Source: Maniola hyperantus (taxonomy: Eukaryota > Arthropoda > Insecta > Lepidoptera > Nymphalidae). Taken from it: 64,000 bases of DNA. The DNA is taken from positions 2,046,001 to 2,110,000 of the forward strand of contig NC_048556.1 of NCBI RefSeq assembly GCF_902806685.2. Reading direction: 5' to 3'. The translations under genes and the position numbers were made by a program. A model generated the notes under the pieces. That model made no database searches, was not told the DNA's origin, and was given only the letters and a program-made list of their open reading frames with translations. This document shows, one piece after another, positions 29,100-41,389 of this stretch (the stretch's first letter is position 1; each line of letters starts with the position of its first letter).

Positions 29100-29755
29100 G
29101 AAAATCGTACATGCTAATTAGAGGTGACCAATTTATTTATTCACCTGTTAATTTAACACATATTAAAGTTTGTTGATTAACTGCAATACTAAAACTTAAC
29201 AATTTTAAATAAAAAAATATTATTAAATCAAAAAATACATATTATTATAGTTAGGACCTATACCTACGTTCTAAGTACCTGCAGTAGGTACTTAAATAGG
29301 TAGCGCGAAGATTCCAGGAAATTAAATTTCGAAGCGGGCGCGCGGTGCAAAACGCGCGCACCGATTGCGACCGATTACGTCACGCGCTAAAAACACCGAT
29401 ACATTGAATATGGTTAAAAATAACAAGTCAACTAATGTTAAATAGCACCACATCGATATGATGATAAATTTAACATATCAAATGATTTTGTTGTTCCCAT
29501 CGAATACCTACAAAGTGTTAATAAGTTAAATAATTAGGTAAGTATGTTGTTATTTTTGTTGATGCTTTGATTTGATACATAAATAATAGGTACAATAGTC
29601 GAAATTTTTGTTATTTCTGTTTACTAACGATACTGTTCGATTAACGATAGTGCGCGTTCATAGACTTTTTGCTAGTTTATTTTTTCGGGTAATTTGATGG
29701 TGTAGTTTATTTTGCTCACTTCGTTGTCTGTCCGTCCGGCCGTCCGTCTGTCTGT
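29100..29755. other. No gene seen
   Basis: AT-rich intergenic sequence with a short GC-rich island near 29330-29390 (GCGGGCGCGCGGTGCAAAAC). No exon recognised. Confidence 0.5.
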
Positions 29756-29772
29756 CTGTGCGTCCGTCGTTG

Positions 29773-29893
29773 AGATGGCAATCGGGGTATGAGCCGGGAG
29801 GACGCCCCGCACACCCATACGTCACCCGCGTTCGCTCGCACGGGTTTAGCGCGGGGACTGTGCGGGGCATTCCCTCCCCGATTGCCATCTCAA
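29773..29893. mobile_element. Small GC-rich MITE with 19-bp TIRs
   Basis: GTTGAGATGGCAATCGGGG at the left is perfectly inverted at the right (29875-29893). The centre is GC-rich. It follows a CCGTCCGTCTGTCTGTC tract. Confidence 0.8.
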
Positions 29894-29899
29894 CCTATT

Positions 29900-30780
29900 G
29901 CGTGTTATACCTATCCAATTCTTCACAGTGCATAATTCTACAACTTTCGATCCGAAGTATAAAACTATCTAACTCCCGTTAAAGTGAAATAGATCACTCA
30001 CTGACCACATTAAGCAGAACTTTTGCAGATAATGTTTTCTATTACAAAGACGATCTAACTTAGATGGTTAGTACTTACTACACATGAGTTCTACAACTTT
30101 AGTTTAATGTTCTAAAAATGGCGAATGGTTAAAAGTTTTGATGGAAAGATTTAAAATTTGTACTTACCTCACTTTTATATCGTAGGTAGTAATAAATAAA
30201 ATATGACATTCATATTTTATTTATTACAAGCTGATCTGCCCGACTTCACTCGGTTAAGTTACTCGGTACATACCTACCTATACAGGGTGTAACCAGAACG
30301 CTAGCTAAAACGAAGACAGGTGATAGTACTGATGATTACTGATATGATACCACCAAAAACACGAAAAAAAAATCCTATCCATTTTGTAAATAGGTATATT
30401 GCAAATAAAACGTTTGACTGATGCTAGTCAATGTCGCGTAGGTGGGCCATCGACCCGAGTTTTGCATGCTCATTGCGAATTTGATAAATACTAAATCACT
30501 AAAAGTACAAAATGAGGCAAATGGTTACTGGTATTGGATTGTGTTTAGGTAGTAAGTATAACAATAACGCTAAGTTTTTGCTAGCGTTCTCGTTACACCC
30601 TGTATGTTATACAAACATATTATAGCATCTGTTACTTCTGGAAAATTAGCTTTCTAATGGTGAAACTACAACTTTACTAAAATCGGTTCAGTAGTTTCGG
30701 AGTTTATCAAACAAACAACCAAACAAAGCTTTACTCTTCATAGATATATCGACTAGATGATAATTCATAACAGTAGTAGA
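29900..30780. other. No gene seen; short repeat pieces
   Basis: AT-rich. 30280-30600 carries a diverged TACAGGGTGTAAC ... GTTACACCCTGTA pair (about 30283 and 30592), probably the ends of another small TIR element. No exon recognised. Confidence 0.5.
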
Positions 30781-30790
30781 TATATCGACT

Positions 30791-30985
30791 TGATTTTTAA
30801 AAATCCCATGGAAATTCTTTGATTTTCCGAGATAAAAAGTAGCCTATAAGTATAGGATGTCACTTTCCAGGTCTTTGACTACGCTATTATATCCTTCCAA
30901 AACATTATGTCGGTCCGTTTGTTCCCTTGCGGCATGATTGAAGGCCAAACCAACAAACAAAAGTACATTCAACAAAAATAATAGT
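30791..30985 (-). mobile_element. Hel-B element, diverged
   Basis: Plus-strand order AAATCCCATGGAAATTCTTT, GAGATAAAAAGTAGCC, TTGCGGCATGATTGAAGG, CAAACCAACAAACAAAAG. The CTAG end is degraded. Confidence 0.65.
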
Positions 30986-31028
30986 ATGATAACTAGCAAT
31001 TATCCGCGACTATATCCTCGTCGAATCT

Positions 31029-31180
31029 ATAGTGATATTATAAAATGCGAAAGTGTGTTTGTTTGTTGGTTTATCCTTTAATCTCGCCGCAATGCAACGG
31101 GGCAACAGATAGACGTGATTTTTACATGGCCATAGTTAAAGATCTGGAGAGACATAGCCTACTTTTTATCCCGGAAAATA
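31029..31180 (+). mobile_element. Hel-B element, 3'-truncated by the concatemer
   Basis: AAATGCGAAAGTGTGTTTG to TTTTTATCCCGGAAAATA. The rest is missing and the concatemer starts at 31186. Confidence 0.75.
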
Positions 31181-31185
31181 TTAAA

Positions 31186-33912
31186 TCTACACTAATATTA
31201 TAAAGAGGAAAACTTTGTTTGTTTGTTTGTTTGTTTGTTTGTTTGTTTGTTTGTTTGTTTGTTTGTTTGTACTGAATAGGCTCAAAAACTACTGGATCGA
31301 TTTTAAAAATTCTTTCACCATTCGAAAGCTACATTATCCACGAGTAACATAGGCTATATTTTATTTTGGAAAAAAATAGGGTTCCGTAAGATATTTGGGT
31401 TTTTTCGGACACAAGGTGTAAAAAATCAACCAGAAAAGTTACTTATTTTGCGTACGCTGCCTAAACTATAAAAGATAGAACCATAAAATGTTCTAATTAA
31501 TTGTAGATCTTATAAATATCTACAAAAAAGTCCGCGACACACTATACCCATCTATGTCGAGTGAGGCACAGCAACCATTTTTTTATTTAAAAATCTTGAA
31601 TTTTTTTTGGACTACATTTAAACGCGTTTATTTTACTCATGCTATTAATCCTTATCAAAATAAATGATTTCATCACTAAGAACAGTTTATGGAGATAATA
31701 TTTGGTCTTTGAATGATTAAAATTGGACGTTTGGTTTTGAAGTTATGGCGAAATTAAAATATTACGATTTCTGCTGCACGGCCCGTTGTCTACACTAATA
31801 TTATAAAGAGGAAAACTTTGTTTGTTTGTTTGTTTGTTTGTTTGTTTGTTTGTTTGTTTGTACTGAATAGGCTCAAAAACTACTGGACCGATTTTAAAAA
31901 TTCTTTCACCATTCGAAAGCTACATTATCCACGAGTAACATAGGCTATATTTTATTTTGGAAAAAAATAGGGTTCCGTAAGATATTTGGGTTTTTCGGAC
32001 ACAAGGTGTAAAAAATCAACCAGAAAAGTTACTTATTTTGCGTACGCTGCCTAAACTATAAAAGATAGAACCATAAAATGTTCTAATTAATTGTAGATCT
32101 TATAAATATCTACAAAAAAGTCCGCGACACACTATACCCATCTATGTCGAGTGAGGCACAGCAACCATTTTTTTATTTAAAAATCTTGAATTTTTTTTGG
32201 ACTACATTTAAACGCGTTTATTTTACTCATGCTATTAATCCTTATCAAAATAAATGATTTCATCACTAAGAACAGTTTATGGAGATAATATTTGGTCTTT
32301 GAATGATTAAAATTGGACGTTTGGTTTTGAAGTTATGGCGAAATTAAAATATTACGATTTCTGCTGCACGGCCCGTTGTCTACACTAATCTACACTAATA
32401 TTATAAAGAGGAAAACTTTGTTTGTTTGTTTGTTTGTTTGTTTGTTTGTTTGTTTGTTTGTACTGAATAGGCTCAAAAACTACTGGACCGATTTTAAAAA
32501 TTCTTTCACCATTCGAAAGCTACATTATCCACGAGTAACATAGGCTATATTTTATTTTGGAAAAAAATAGGGTTCCGTAAGATATTTGGGTTTTTCGGAC
32601 ACAAGGTGTAAAAAATCAACCAGAAAAGTTACTTATTTTGCGTACGCTGCCTAAACTATAAAAGATAGAACCATAAAATGTTCTAATTAATTGTAGACCT
32701 TATAAATATCTACAAAAAAGTCCGCGACACACTATACCCATCTATGTCGAGTGAGGCACAGCAACCATTTTTTTATTTAAAAATCTTGAATTTTTTTTGG
32801 ACTACATTTAAACGCGTTTATTTTACTCATGCTATTAATCCTTATCAAAATAAATGATTTCATCACTAAGAACAGTTTATGGAGATAATATTTGGTCTTT
32901 GAATGATTAAAATTGGACGTTTGGTTTTGAAGTTATGGCGAAATTAAAATATTACGATTTCTGCTGCACGGCCCGTTGTCTACACTAATATTATAAAGAG
33001 GAAAACTTTGTTTGTTTGTTTGTTTGTTTGTTTGTTTGTACTGAATAGGCTCAAAAACTACTGGACCGATTTTAAAAATTCTTTCACCATTCGAAAGCTA
33101 CATTATCCACGAGTAACATAGGCTATATTTTATTTTGGAAAAAAATAGGGTTCCGTAAGATATTTGGGTTTTTCGGACACAAGGTGTAAAAAATCAACCA
33201 GAAAAGTTACTTATTTTGCGTACGCTGCCTAAACTATAAAAGATAGAACCATAAAATGTTCTAATTAATTGTAGACCTTATAAATATCTACAAAAAAGTC
33301 CGCGACACACTATACCCATCTATGTCGAGTGAGGCACAGCAACCATTTTTTTATTTAAAAATCTTGAATTTTTTTTGGACTACATTTAAACGCGTTTATT
33401 TTACTCATGCTATTAATCCTTATCAAAATAAATGATTTCATCACTAAGAACAGTTTATGGAGATAATATTTGGTCTTTGAATGATTAAAATTGGACGTTT
33501 GGTTTTGAAGTTATGGCGAAATTAAAATATTACGATTTCTGCTGCACGGCCCGTTGTATTATATAAAGAGGTAATGTCGTTAAGTTTGTTTGTAGGGGGT
33601 AATCTTTAGAACTACTGAACCGATTTTAAAAATTCTTTCACCAGTAGAAAGCTACATTATTCCTGAGTGACATAGGCTATACGGGATCTTTAAAAACCTA
33701 AATCTACGCGGGCGAAGCCGCGGGGATCAGCTAGTATTATATAAAGAGGTAATGTCGTTAAGTTTGTTTGTAGGGGGTAATCTTTAGAACTACTGAACCG
33801 ATTTTAAAAATTCTTGCACCAGTAGAAAGCTACATTATTCCTGAGTGACATAGGCTATACGGGATCTTTAAAAACCTAAATCTACGCGGGCGAAGCCGCG
33901 GGGATCAGCTAG
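31186..33912 (+). mobile_element. Hel-B-like concatemer: 4 x ~590 bp plus 2 x 178 bp
   Basis: Four head-to-tail units begin TCTACACTAATATTATAAAG at 31186, 31789, 32389 and 32979 (603, 600, 590 and 578 bp; differences come mainly from the TTTG microsatellite and a 10-bp duplication at the third start). Two 178-bp units follow at 33557-33734 and 33735-33912; they differ at one base and each ends in hairpin CGCGG-gcgaag-CCGCG, then GGATCAGCTAG. The whole is bounded by A before TC and T after CTAG. No open frame of note. Confidence 0.9.
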
Positions 33913-34189
33913 TCTAAATATACAGTGGATGAAGTCATTCATTGGCATCATGTCATTAGTCATGGTTCAGCCTACTTAGTGTTCTGCAATTTCACATCTG
34001 CAAGTTTTATTGCCAATGGACACTTGACTTGACCTAAGGCTAGGGATAATCACTCAAACTCTTTTCGGCGTTTTTTCCGCCCATATTTTCATACGAAACA
34101 TTCGAGGATTTTTAGCGGGCGGTATTCTGCTAGTTTTGTCCCTGAACTAAACCTATATTATAAATAATATCTGTCCCGGCTTACTCACG

Positions 34190-34290
34190 TGTGTAGTCGA
34201 CGTTAGCCCGACTAGTTTCAAACCCATCCGGGGTCCTTTTTCAAGGGAGTCCGTCCGCGCACGCGCCGCGGTTTTGAGTTTAAACGCTAA
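34190..34290 (-). repeat. Dispersed repeat, CCGGATGGGTTTGAAACTAG type
   Basis: Inverted relative to 12760-12830, sharing GAAACTAGTCGGGCTAACGT and CGGACGGACTCCC-like flanks. Function unknown. Confidence 0.6.
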
Positions 34291-34449
34291 AATAAACCTA
34301 TATTTTTATTTCTTCCAGATGCTTCCTGCCAAGTCGTATCCATCTTAAGCTCCTTAATAACTTATTCACCAGATAGGAATACAGTTAGGTTAGGTTATGT
34401 AGGTAGCTAAGATTTAAGACAAAGTGACAGGTCATCAAACTCACAAGGA

Positions 34450-37400
34450 AAATCCAATAAAACTCGGTATTTTATTTAAAAAATTATATTATTTTTAAAT
34501 AAAGAATATAAAACAGACGTAATAATGGCAGTTAATCTCAAAAAAACATAAATCTAATTGAATACACAAAATGTAAAAATCAATTGGTATGGGATAATAA
34601 TATTATTGTAATAATCATAAACTAATTTACACAATTTACTATGAACTAAAATAATTCTACAATTTACAGGCCTTTTCATGTAGTCGTAAATTATACTAAG
34701 CAACATAAGTAAGTAACACATTCATTAAGTAAAATTATTCAAAAGGAAGCAGCAAGAAAATTATATAAGCTCAAATTTGTTTTTATGAAAATTAAAGTTA
34801 CAAAATTTTAATTAAAATAAGATTTGATAGTGAGATTCTTAATACGCTACTCACTAGTAATTACAATTATATTGCTTAGTTTTGAATGATTAGGAGTTAT
34901 TACAATATTTAGGGTACATAGTTTCATCAGCGTAAGCATAATTTTTATTGCACTTTTTGGAGAAGATGCAAGATTTTACAAAACTAATTTACATACTTTA
35001 CGAAAACATGCGCACAATAACTATTAAAATATATATATTTTTAAGAGATGAACTTAACATAAATTCACTATATTATATTTTTTATCATGAAAGGTATAAT
35101 AATTTTGTATACAAAATATTATTAAGGTATTTTATATTTATACTTTATAGATTTTACAAATGTAATTTTTTTTAAATTGAAGTTTTCTGTTGCATTTTTG
35201 CATATTCTCCCAAAAGTACATTATAAAAAGCGTTATTATCGAAATTTAGATTTTTTCTACAATTCTTATAAAAGAGAGTAAGCATACCAATTTTAATTTA
35301 TTTACAAAACTCTTACTGTGCTTTTCTTATAGTTATGTTACCACATACAAGTGACTATAGTTAATATTTCTTACAAACTGTAATAATTCTTAAACCTTTT
35401 TCTGTAATAATCAGAATATTTTGTAAATGTTTTGTATAACTCATAAAAATTGTGGCAATCACAAGTAAATTGATTTATTTTGGATTATAAATTTAATATT
35501 TAATTTTATTCACTAGTACATGGTTAACAAATACGTATAGCACACAAGAGTTTCCAAGAGATCATTAGGAAAACTTCTTTCTTTTTCTATTTTAATCGAC
35601 TCCTTAAATAAATACATATCACATTTGAACACATCCTTCTGTATATTTTGTTTCACCTTAACATAAAATCTAAAAATAAAACTACTATAATATGACAACT
35701 TAACATTTTTGCTCCCGAAATATTTTGTTCCCATTAAGTGGTAAAGTAATAATTATTACACTTTGTGAATATTATTTTTAAAGTAAAACCAAAATACAAT
35801 TTATGTTTTAATTATTTATGGATGGATAAATCGTTCTAAATATAATTTGTATTAGCGTATCAAATTATTACGACTCAAATAAAGAAATCAATAATAATCT
35901 TGTTCCTCTATAATATTTCAAAGACAAAAAGCCTCGTATAACTTAAAAACTGTAAACTAGCACAAATTTTTACAATAATTTAAACTAAAAAAGCCATTTA
36001 CTTACCGGTAACGAGCATACACGTCTGCTCATTCTTATTTATAAACATAAAACATTTGATTGTTTTATAAACTGACGATAGCGTAATTTGATTCATTCGA
36101 CGACATATTTTATAGAAATTATTTGCTTTTTATTGTAAAAATGCTGTGTAATAAATAGAATAAACTTTATTTAACAAAATTGACAAATAAATCACTTCTA
36201 ACCGTCTTTATTTACTACAAACTTTATTTTAAATTTAGGTATATATGAGACCATTTCCAACATTTGAAACTTGGCACTAACGCTTATCAAAAACGGTCTA
36301 TCTCTTACACTAAAATATTACAAAATAAAACATTTTATATTACAAAAATAATATAATGAGATCAAACAATGACAAAATTTTAGGCTGCTCTTCTTTGGAA
36401 CAATTTATGGGGTGAAAGACGTTATTCTGATTTATTTAAAGGTCTATTTTTGTTACTATATAAACGTCTTTACCTGGTCCATTCTAAAGAATAATTATAT
36501 TACAATAAGTATAAGCTTTATCAACCACTGTATAATCAACGTGTAAACATTTTTTTTACTACTACAAACCTTTAACAAGATACAAGCAATTTTGTTTGTT
36601 TTTCTTGGCTATATTTTTATCAAACATCGAAAGCGGAATGTAAATTTTCAAGATATTAAAAAATATCATGGTTATAATTATTTTAATCGATATTGATATT
36701 AAGGTGTTCTACTAATTTTGCATGAATACAATTTGTGCGTCATTTAAATTGATTTTTCATAGAAAAACACTACATCTTAAAACATGCCTATTTTATTTTA
36801 AAGATAAAAGTTCCTTTATAGTGAAACACTTCATTTCTTATCATGTGTTCATCTCATGTATTTTATAAGTTAATTCAATAGTATGTAGTATAGTATTCGC
36901 TAAAGTTATTTAACAATTGAAATACCACATTTTTGATAATTCGCTGATTATTGCTGCTTTTGATGACCGTGATGGATTTTTGTATTTTTTTATATAATAA
37001 TTGTAAAAATATATCTACACAAAATAGGTACTATTTACATATTTTTCAAATACGTACAATACTTTATCGATACAAAACTCATCTTCATAGATAGTTACCA
37101 ACATTTTCACTTTACCCTATTTTATCAACTCACCAAATTTTTTTTTTCTTCATTTTACATTAAATAAATTTATTAAAGTTTTGGCTTAAAAGAAAATTTC
37201 ACATCCAAAATTATAGTGCCCGGTAACATTAGTACCTATATAATTTTGCATACAAATTCTACAAAAGTATTTATTATACAAACAATTTTGTTTAGTAAGA
37301 TGAAAATATTTCTTATGAGAACATTTTCGTTTGTGACAGATTCTAAAAGTACAATACATCGTACTAAGAATTGTCTATATTTTATGTATAAGATGGGTAT

Positions 37401-37665
37401 TTGATTATAACGTTTATAAAATTTACAAAAAACGTACAATAAAATACGTTGATTAATATCCTTACACGCATTGTAACGGTCAGAATAACCAAGCAAATAC
37501 TTATAATTTAGTTCACCGTTTATTGCAAAGAAGCTTCCAACCGACCAAGCAAAGAACTGCAGTGCAAATCGAACCAGATAGCTTATCCGGTAGAATTGAA
37601 GAGAAGATGGAGCTTTCTGACGAATCTTTTTCATCAAACACCAATTCTGGAGAAGCCGCATCGGT
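34450..37665 (-). CDS. Probable terminal exon with hydrophobic C-terminus and long 3' UTR
   Basis: A TTTTTCAG acceptor at 37668-37666 opens a 50-codon frame (37665-37513, TGA) assuming phase 0. It encodes TDAASPELVFDEKDSSESSI and ends in a hydrophobic run, LSGSICTAVLCLVGWKLL, then CNKR. I do not recognise the protein. The layout fits a tail-anchored or single-pass membrane protein with a short lumenal or cytosolic end. The next ~3 kb on the minus strand is AT-rich and, unlike nearly all the rest of the window, free of transposons, up to an AATAAA at 34476-34471. That fits one long 3' UTR. Upstream exons should lie at higher coordinates but I could not identify them. A longer frame in another phase (37697-37236) has the composition of AT-rich noise. 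Confidence 0.45.
34471..34476 (-). terminator. Poly(A) signal AATAAA (minus strand)
   Basis: TTTATT on the plus strand, at the edge where the AT-rich repeat-free block begins; proposed end of the minus-strand transcript from the 37665 exon. Confidence 0.4.
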
Positions 37666-37891
37666 CTGAAAAAGACAAAATACAGTTCAGCCTTCAAAAT
37701 TTTAATTTTTACAATATAAATATAGAGGTTTGAATATCTTTTTTACGAAATTTACACCTAATTTTGTAATTGTAATAAACATAATTTTTTATTCTAAAAA
37801 TCAAATTTTGAGATAATTTCGTAGAAGTATGGTATAACACTGAGTTTTAAGCAAAATTTTGTAATGGAATTCTAACAGTAACGTTTAATAA

Positions 37892-38290
37892 TCTATATAT
37901 ATAAAAGGAAAAGGTGACTGACTGACTGACTGACTGACTGACTGACTGACTGACTGACTGATCTATCAACGCACAGCTCAAACTACTGGACGGATCATGC
38001 TGAAATTCGGCATGCAGATAGCTATTATAACGTAGGCGTCCGCTAAGAAAGGATTCTTCAAAATGCAACCCCTAAAGGGGTAAAATAGGGGTTTGAAGTT
38101 TGTATGAAAGTCTGTCAGTTTTGAAGTGTCTATAAAGAAGTTTTGTAGTTAATATTTTTGCAATTAGCAGTATGACATATTTTATTAAGCTCATGTTAAA
38201 ATCTCATAGTTAAAGATCAAACCTAAGGGTGTAAAATAGGGGTTTAAAATTTGTGTAGTCCACGCGGACGAAGTCGCGGGCATAAGCTAG
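37892..38290 (+). mobile_element. Hel-A element, complete, with internal insert
   Basis: Exact ends: A before TCTATATATATAAAAGG, and GCGGGCATAAGCTAG before T. The GACT tract is expanded to about 11 units. Between about 38095 and 38220 is unrelated AT-rich sequence flanked by two copies of the AAAATAGGGGTTT motif, so it is an insertion or a partial duplication. Confidence 0.85.
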
Positions 38291-38609
38291 TAATAATTAA
38301 CTCTTAAACAAAAAACAAAACTATAATCCAATTGAATTGCATAGAGTAAACTCCAACTAGTTATAAGAATAATAAACTTAGCAAGTCCATAAAGACTGTA
38401 AACACTGAAAGCTATAAGAGAAATTCTAGCTAAAACGCTTTACTTGGAAGCACTTTTTATAGATATTAATAAAACAATGCCCTCATAAAGTTTAGTACGT
38501 GAGTTTCAGTGGATGACTTTTATTGCTGACGATACGACTGCGATTTCATCACGAATAACTAAAAAGAAAATTAATATTGACCATATTCATATTTTTAAGC
38601 TTCTTGAAT

Positions 38610-38813
38610 CTAGATGATGCCCGAGACTTCATCCTCGTGCGTTTATTAGCTATTATAAAAATCTTTAGGAACGCTTTGATTATCCAGGATAAAAGTAGCC
38701 TATGTCACTTTCCAGGTCTTTTATATCCATGCAAAATTTACATCAATCCGTTCTTTTGTTGCAGCGTGATTGAAAGACAAACCTGAAACACATTTTTGCA
38801 TTTAGAGTAGTGG
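38610..38813 (-). mobile_element. Hel-B element
   Basis: Plus-strand order CTAGATGATGCCCGAGACTT, GATAAAAGTAGCCTATGTCA, TTCCAGGTCTT, GCAGCGTGATTGAAAGACAA, TTGCATTTAGAGTAGTGG. Confidence 0.8.
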
Positions 38814-39085
38814 TAAAGTTTAGTACTTATTATACGATTTATCGTTGTCGTATGGTATAAAATCGTTACTTGGTAAGATTTGAGAGGTAATTCAAGTGAG
38901 TGATACACTTTACTGTTTTATTGTAAAGATAATTTGAATTGCGTTTTTATTATGCAGGGGTGGAAACGACGCATGTGTTACGATCGTATTTGGAGCCAGA
39001 TTCGATTTCTAGTCGATACTTTATTGCTTTCTTTATACGCTTTTGTATAATAGGTAGGTATAATTCCCACAAATTTCTAAAACGC

Positions 39086-39225
39086 GTGGCCGCCTTTATA
39101 GTGACGTCAGCACTAGACTGAAGTTTCGAGATGAAGGTATATTTTTATGTCGGCTGACGTCAAAATGACGTCATTTCGATGTTAATGAGACATGGTTCCG
39201 GCGCAATAGCAATTTGCGGGATTTA
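39086..39225 (+). mobile_element. AGTCCCGCAAAT MITE, left end missing
   Basis: GCGTGGCCGCC, GTGACGTCAGCACTAGACTG, GACGTCAAAATGACGTCATT and AATTTGCGGGATTTATAC. Confidence 0.75.
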
Positions 39226-39267
39226 TACCCATTTTACCCTGAAGCAACAAACAAAAACAATTGCGCA

Positions 39268-39443
39268 TCACTACTCGTTTTTTAAATGCGAAAGTTATCA
39301 TATTGGTTTGCTCTTTAATTGTGCCGCAACGGAGCAACTAAATGGATATAGTGTCATAACCTACTTTTTATCCCAAAAAATCAGAGTTTCCACGGGATTT
39401 TTAAACATCTATCATCCACGCGGATGAAGTGGCAGGCATCAGT
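39268..39443 (+). mobile_element. Hel-B element, diverged
   Basis: Starts TCACTACTCG after an A. It carries GTGCCGCAACGGAGCAACTA and TTTTTATCCC, and ends CATCAGTTA (degraded CTAG). Confidence 0.75.
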
Positions 39444-39486
39444 TACAAATTAAATATTTTCACAGACTTTGTTTCATAACATTTTA

Positions 39487-39604
39487 ATGTAGATAACGGG
39501 TACATACTACGATTAATTTGGTGTTTTTAGTTGTCGATATTTCAACCCAATTGCACGGGTCGTGGTCACGACGAGACGTGGTATGTACCTACCCGTTATC
39601 TACA
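39487..39604. mobile_element. Palindromic MITE, GTAGATAACGGGTACATAC ends
   Basis: ATGTAGATAACGGGTACATA at the left, inverted at the right (GTATGTACCTACCCGTTATC). GGTCGTGGTCACGACGAGAC lies in the loop. Confidence 0.75.
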
Positions 39605-39609
39605 TAAAA

Positions 39610-41385
39610 ATATGTCGTTAATAAATTTAAAAAAACACGAAATAAGCCTCAAATCATTTGTTTCATAATAATATTTGCAAATGTATTATGCAATAGGGGA
39701 TAGTAAGTATATATATCCGCACTGGTAGCGCGTTGTAATTTCTACAACGAACCTGTATGCGTTGGCAAGCAAATATATTGTAAGACCCCGATCTAAATCT
39801 CGATTGTTAAACCGACTGTAAAATCACCATAAACTATCGGGTCCTTTAATAAAAGGTGTTATTCACTATCCATTGCTTTATCCCGCTGTAAAAGCACTTT
39901 GTGGATTGTAATGCTCCTGTAATTTATACTGTTTACACTAGGTTGTGTAAAAACAAATAGAATTCTGGTCGGAATTTAGAATAAACTTAGTCAGTGAATA
40001 GTCGGATTTTACGAGTCTTAGATAGTAAAATTAAAGCATATAAGCAATTTAATTTTGCATATTGTAATAGTAATAAGTAACAAAGTGAATGGATTTTGCA
40101 ATAATGAGTAAGATTATCTTCTCTCTGGAGCTCCATATTGCAGGTATCCTTGCTTGCTTCATAATTTCATTGCTAACATTCTGGATACATGTTTTTTTTC
40201 CAAATAAAAAGGTTTAGGCCATTGTCCACCACGCTACGGAACGTACGGATTGACAGTCATACAACTTTGCCAACGTTATGGAGAACTCTCAAGCATTACT
40301 ATGTTTTACATCACCGTTAAAACAAATTATATTTAATTGTGTACCCGGCATTGACCGGCAAAACATAATTTCTTAACGTACCTAATGGAAAACAGAAAAT
40401 TAAAAACTATAAAAAAACATATTAAATAATATTTCATGAAGTCTTTATCCAATTATAATAATATCCTTGTGTCCAAATAATATTGTTATATCGACAGATG
40501 TTAATAAAATCTAACTCAAAGGTTTATCAGAGCACCCAATTTAAAGGGGATTACAAACCGCAGGTACAAAGCACGCCCTTCGAGTTGACGAAAATTAGAA
40601 AAAATAAAATCCTCTTACACAATATCATTCTTTGCGATACGGTGATCTGTATAATTTTATTATACCTAATTTCTTTAACCAAATTGAATACACACAATAA
40701 ATTACTTTTCGCGATAGGGAGAAAGGGACAGAAATGTATGAAAGTATCAAGGTAAGAAGAGTACGGTTGTATTTGATCATCAATCGCAATGATTTGCATA
40801 CATTTTAGGAGTAAATAAAAAAGCTAAATTAGAATTCTGGGATAGGAGATTTCTGTTTAACGACGAGCAATTTTAAAACCAATCTCGATGTAGATAAAAT
40901 GCATATTTCAACGAGAGATAACTTTAAGGGATGCTTCACTATCGCTTGGAATTGGCTATTGTACTGTATAAATTGCAATTTGTTTTTCTTCGATAAGAAG
41001 ACGTTTAGGTAAATAAGAAAGAGACTTGATATAAAAGAAAGATACTTGCCATGTTTGCAAAAATTGGTTGAGAATTGTGATACGGCATTTTTTACGGCAA
41101 ATCAACCTGTTTTACTTTAATTTCTCATAACGCTAAATTATTCTAAACGAGATAATTTATAACTGACAAGATTTTTGTCATAATCAGAATATTATGTAGG
41201 TATATTAAGTTTATTTGAAAACCATCATTTACAATATTTTACACAAATTAAAAAGAGTCTGTAATTATTGCTATTTAAACAAATATTTTTCAGCATGTTT
41301 CTTCCTTTGCTATAAATAAACTAAATAAAAAACAATTAAATATTTGTAAAATAAATAAAAAAGTATAAATAAATAATATTTAGTA
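39610..41385. other. No gene seen; one antisense SINE-1 fragment
   Basis: AT-rich sequence. About 40210-40335 is a diverged antisense SINE-1 (GGCCATTGTCCACCACGC, TATGGAGAACTCTCAAGCA, CACCGTTAAAACAAA). The rest shows no element or exon I recognise. Confidence 0.55.
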
Positions 41386-41389
41386 GGTA

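Noticed and set aside
34318..34350. Possible plus-strand exon after TTTCTTCCAG
   Set aside because: The frame ATGCTTCCTGCC... closes after ten codons and nothing upstream joins to it.
37236..37697. 153-codon minus-strand frame through the AT-rich block
   Set aside because: Composition is that of AT-rich non-coding DNA; the 50-codon frame from the TTTTTCAG acceptor is the better reading.
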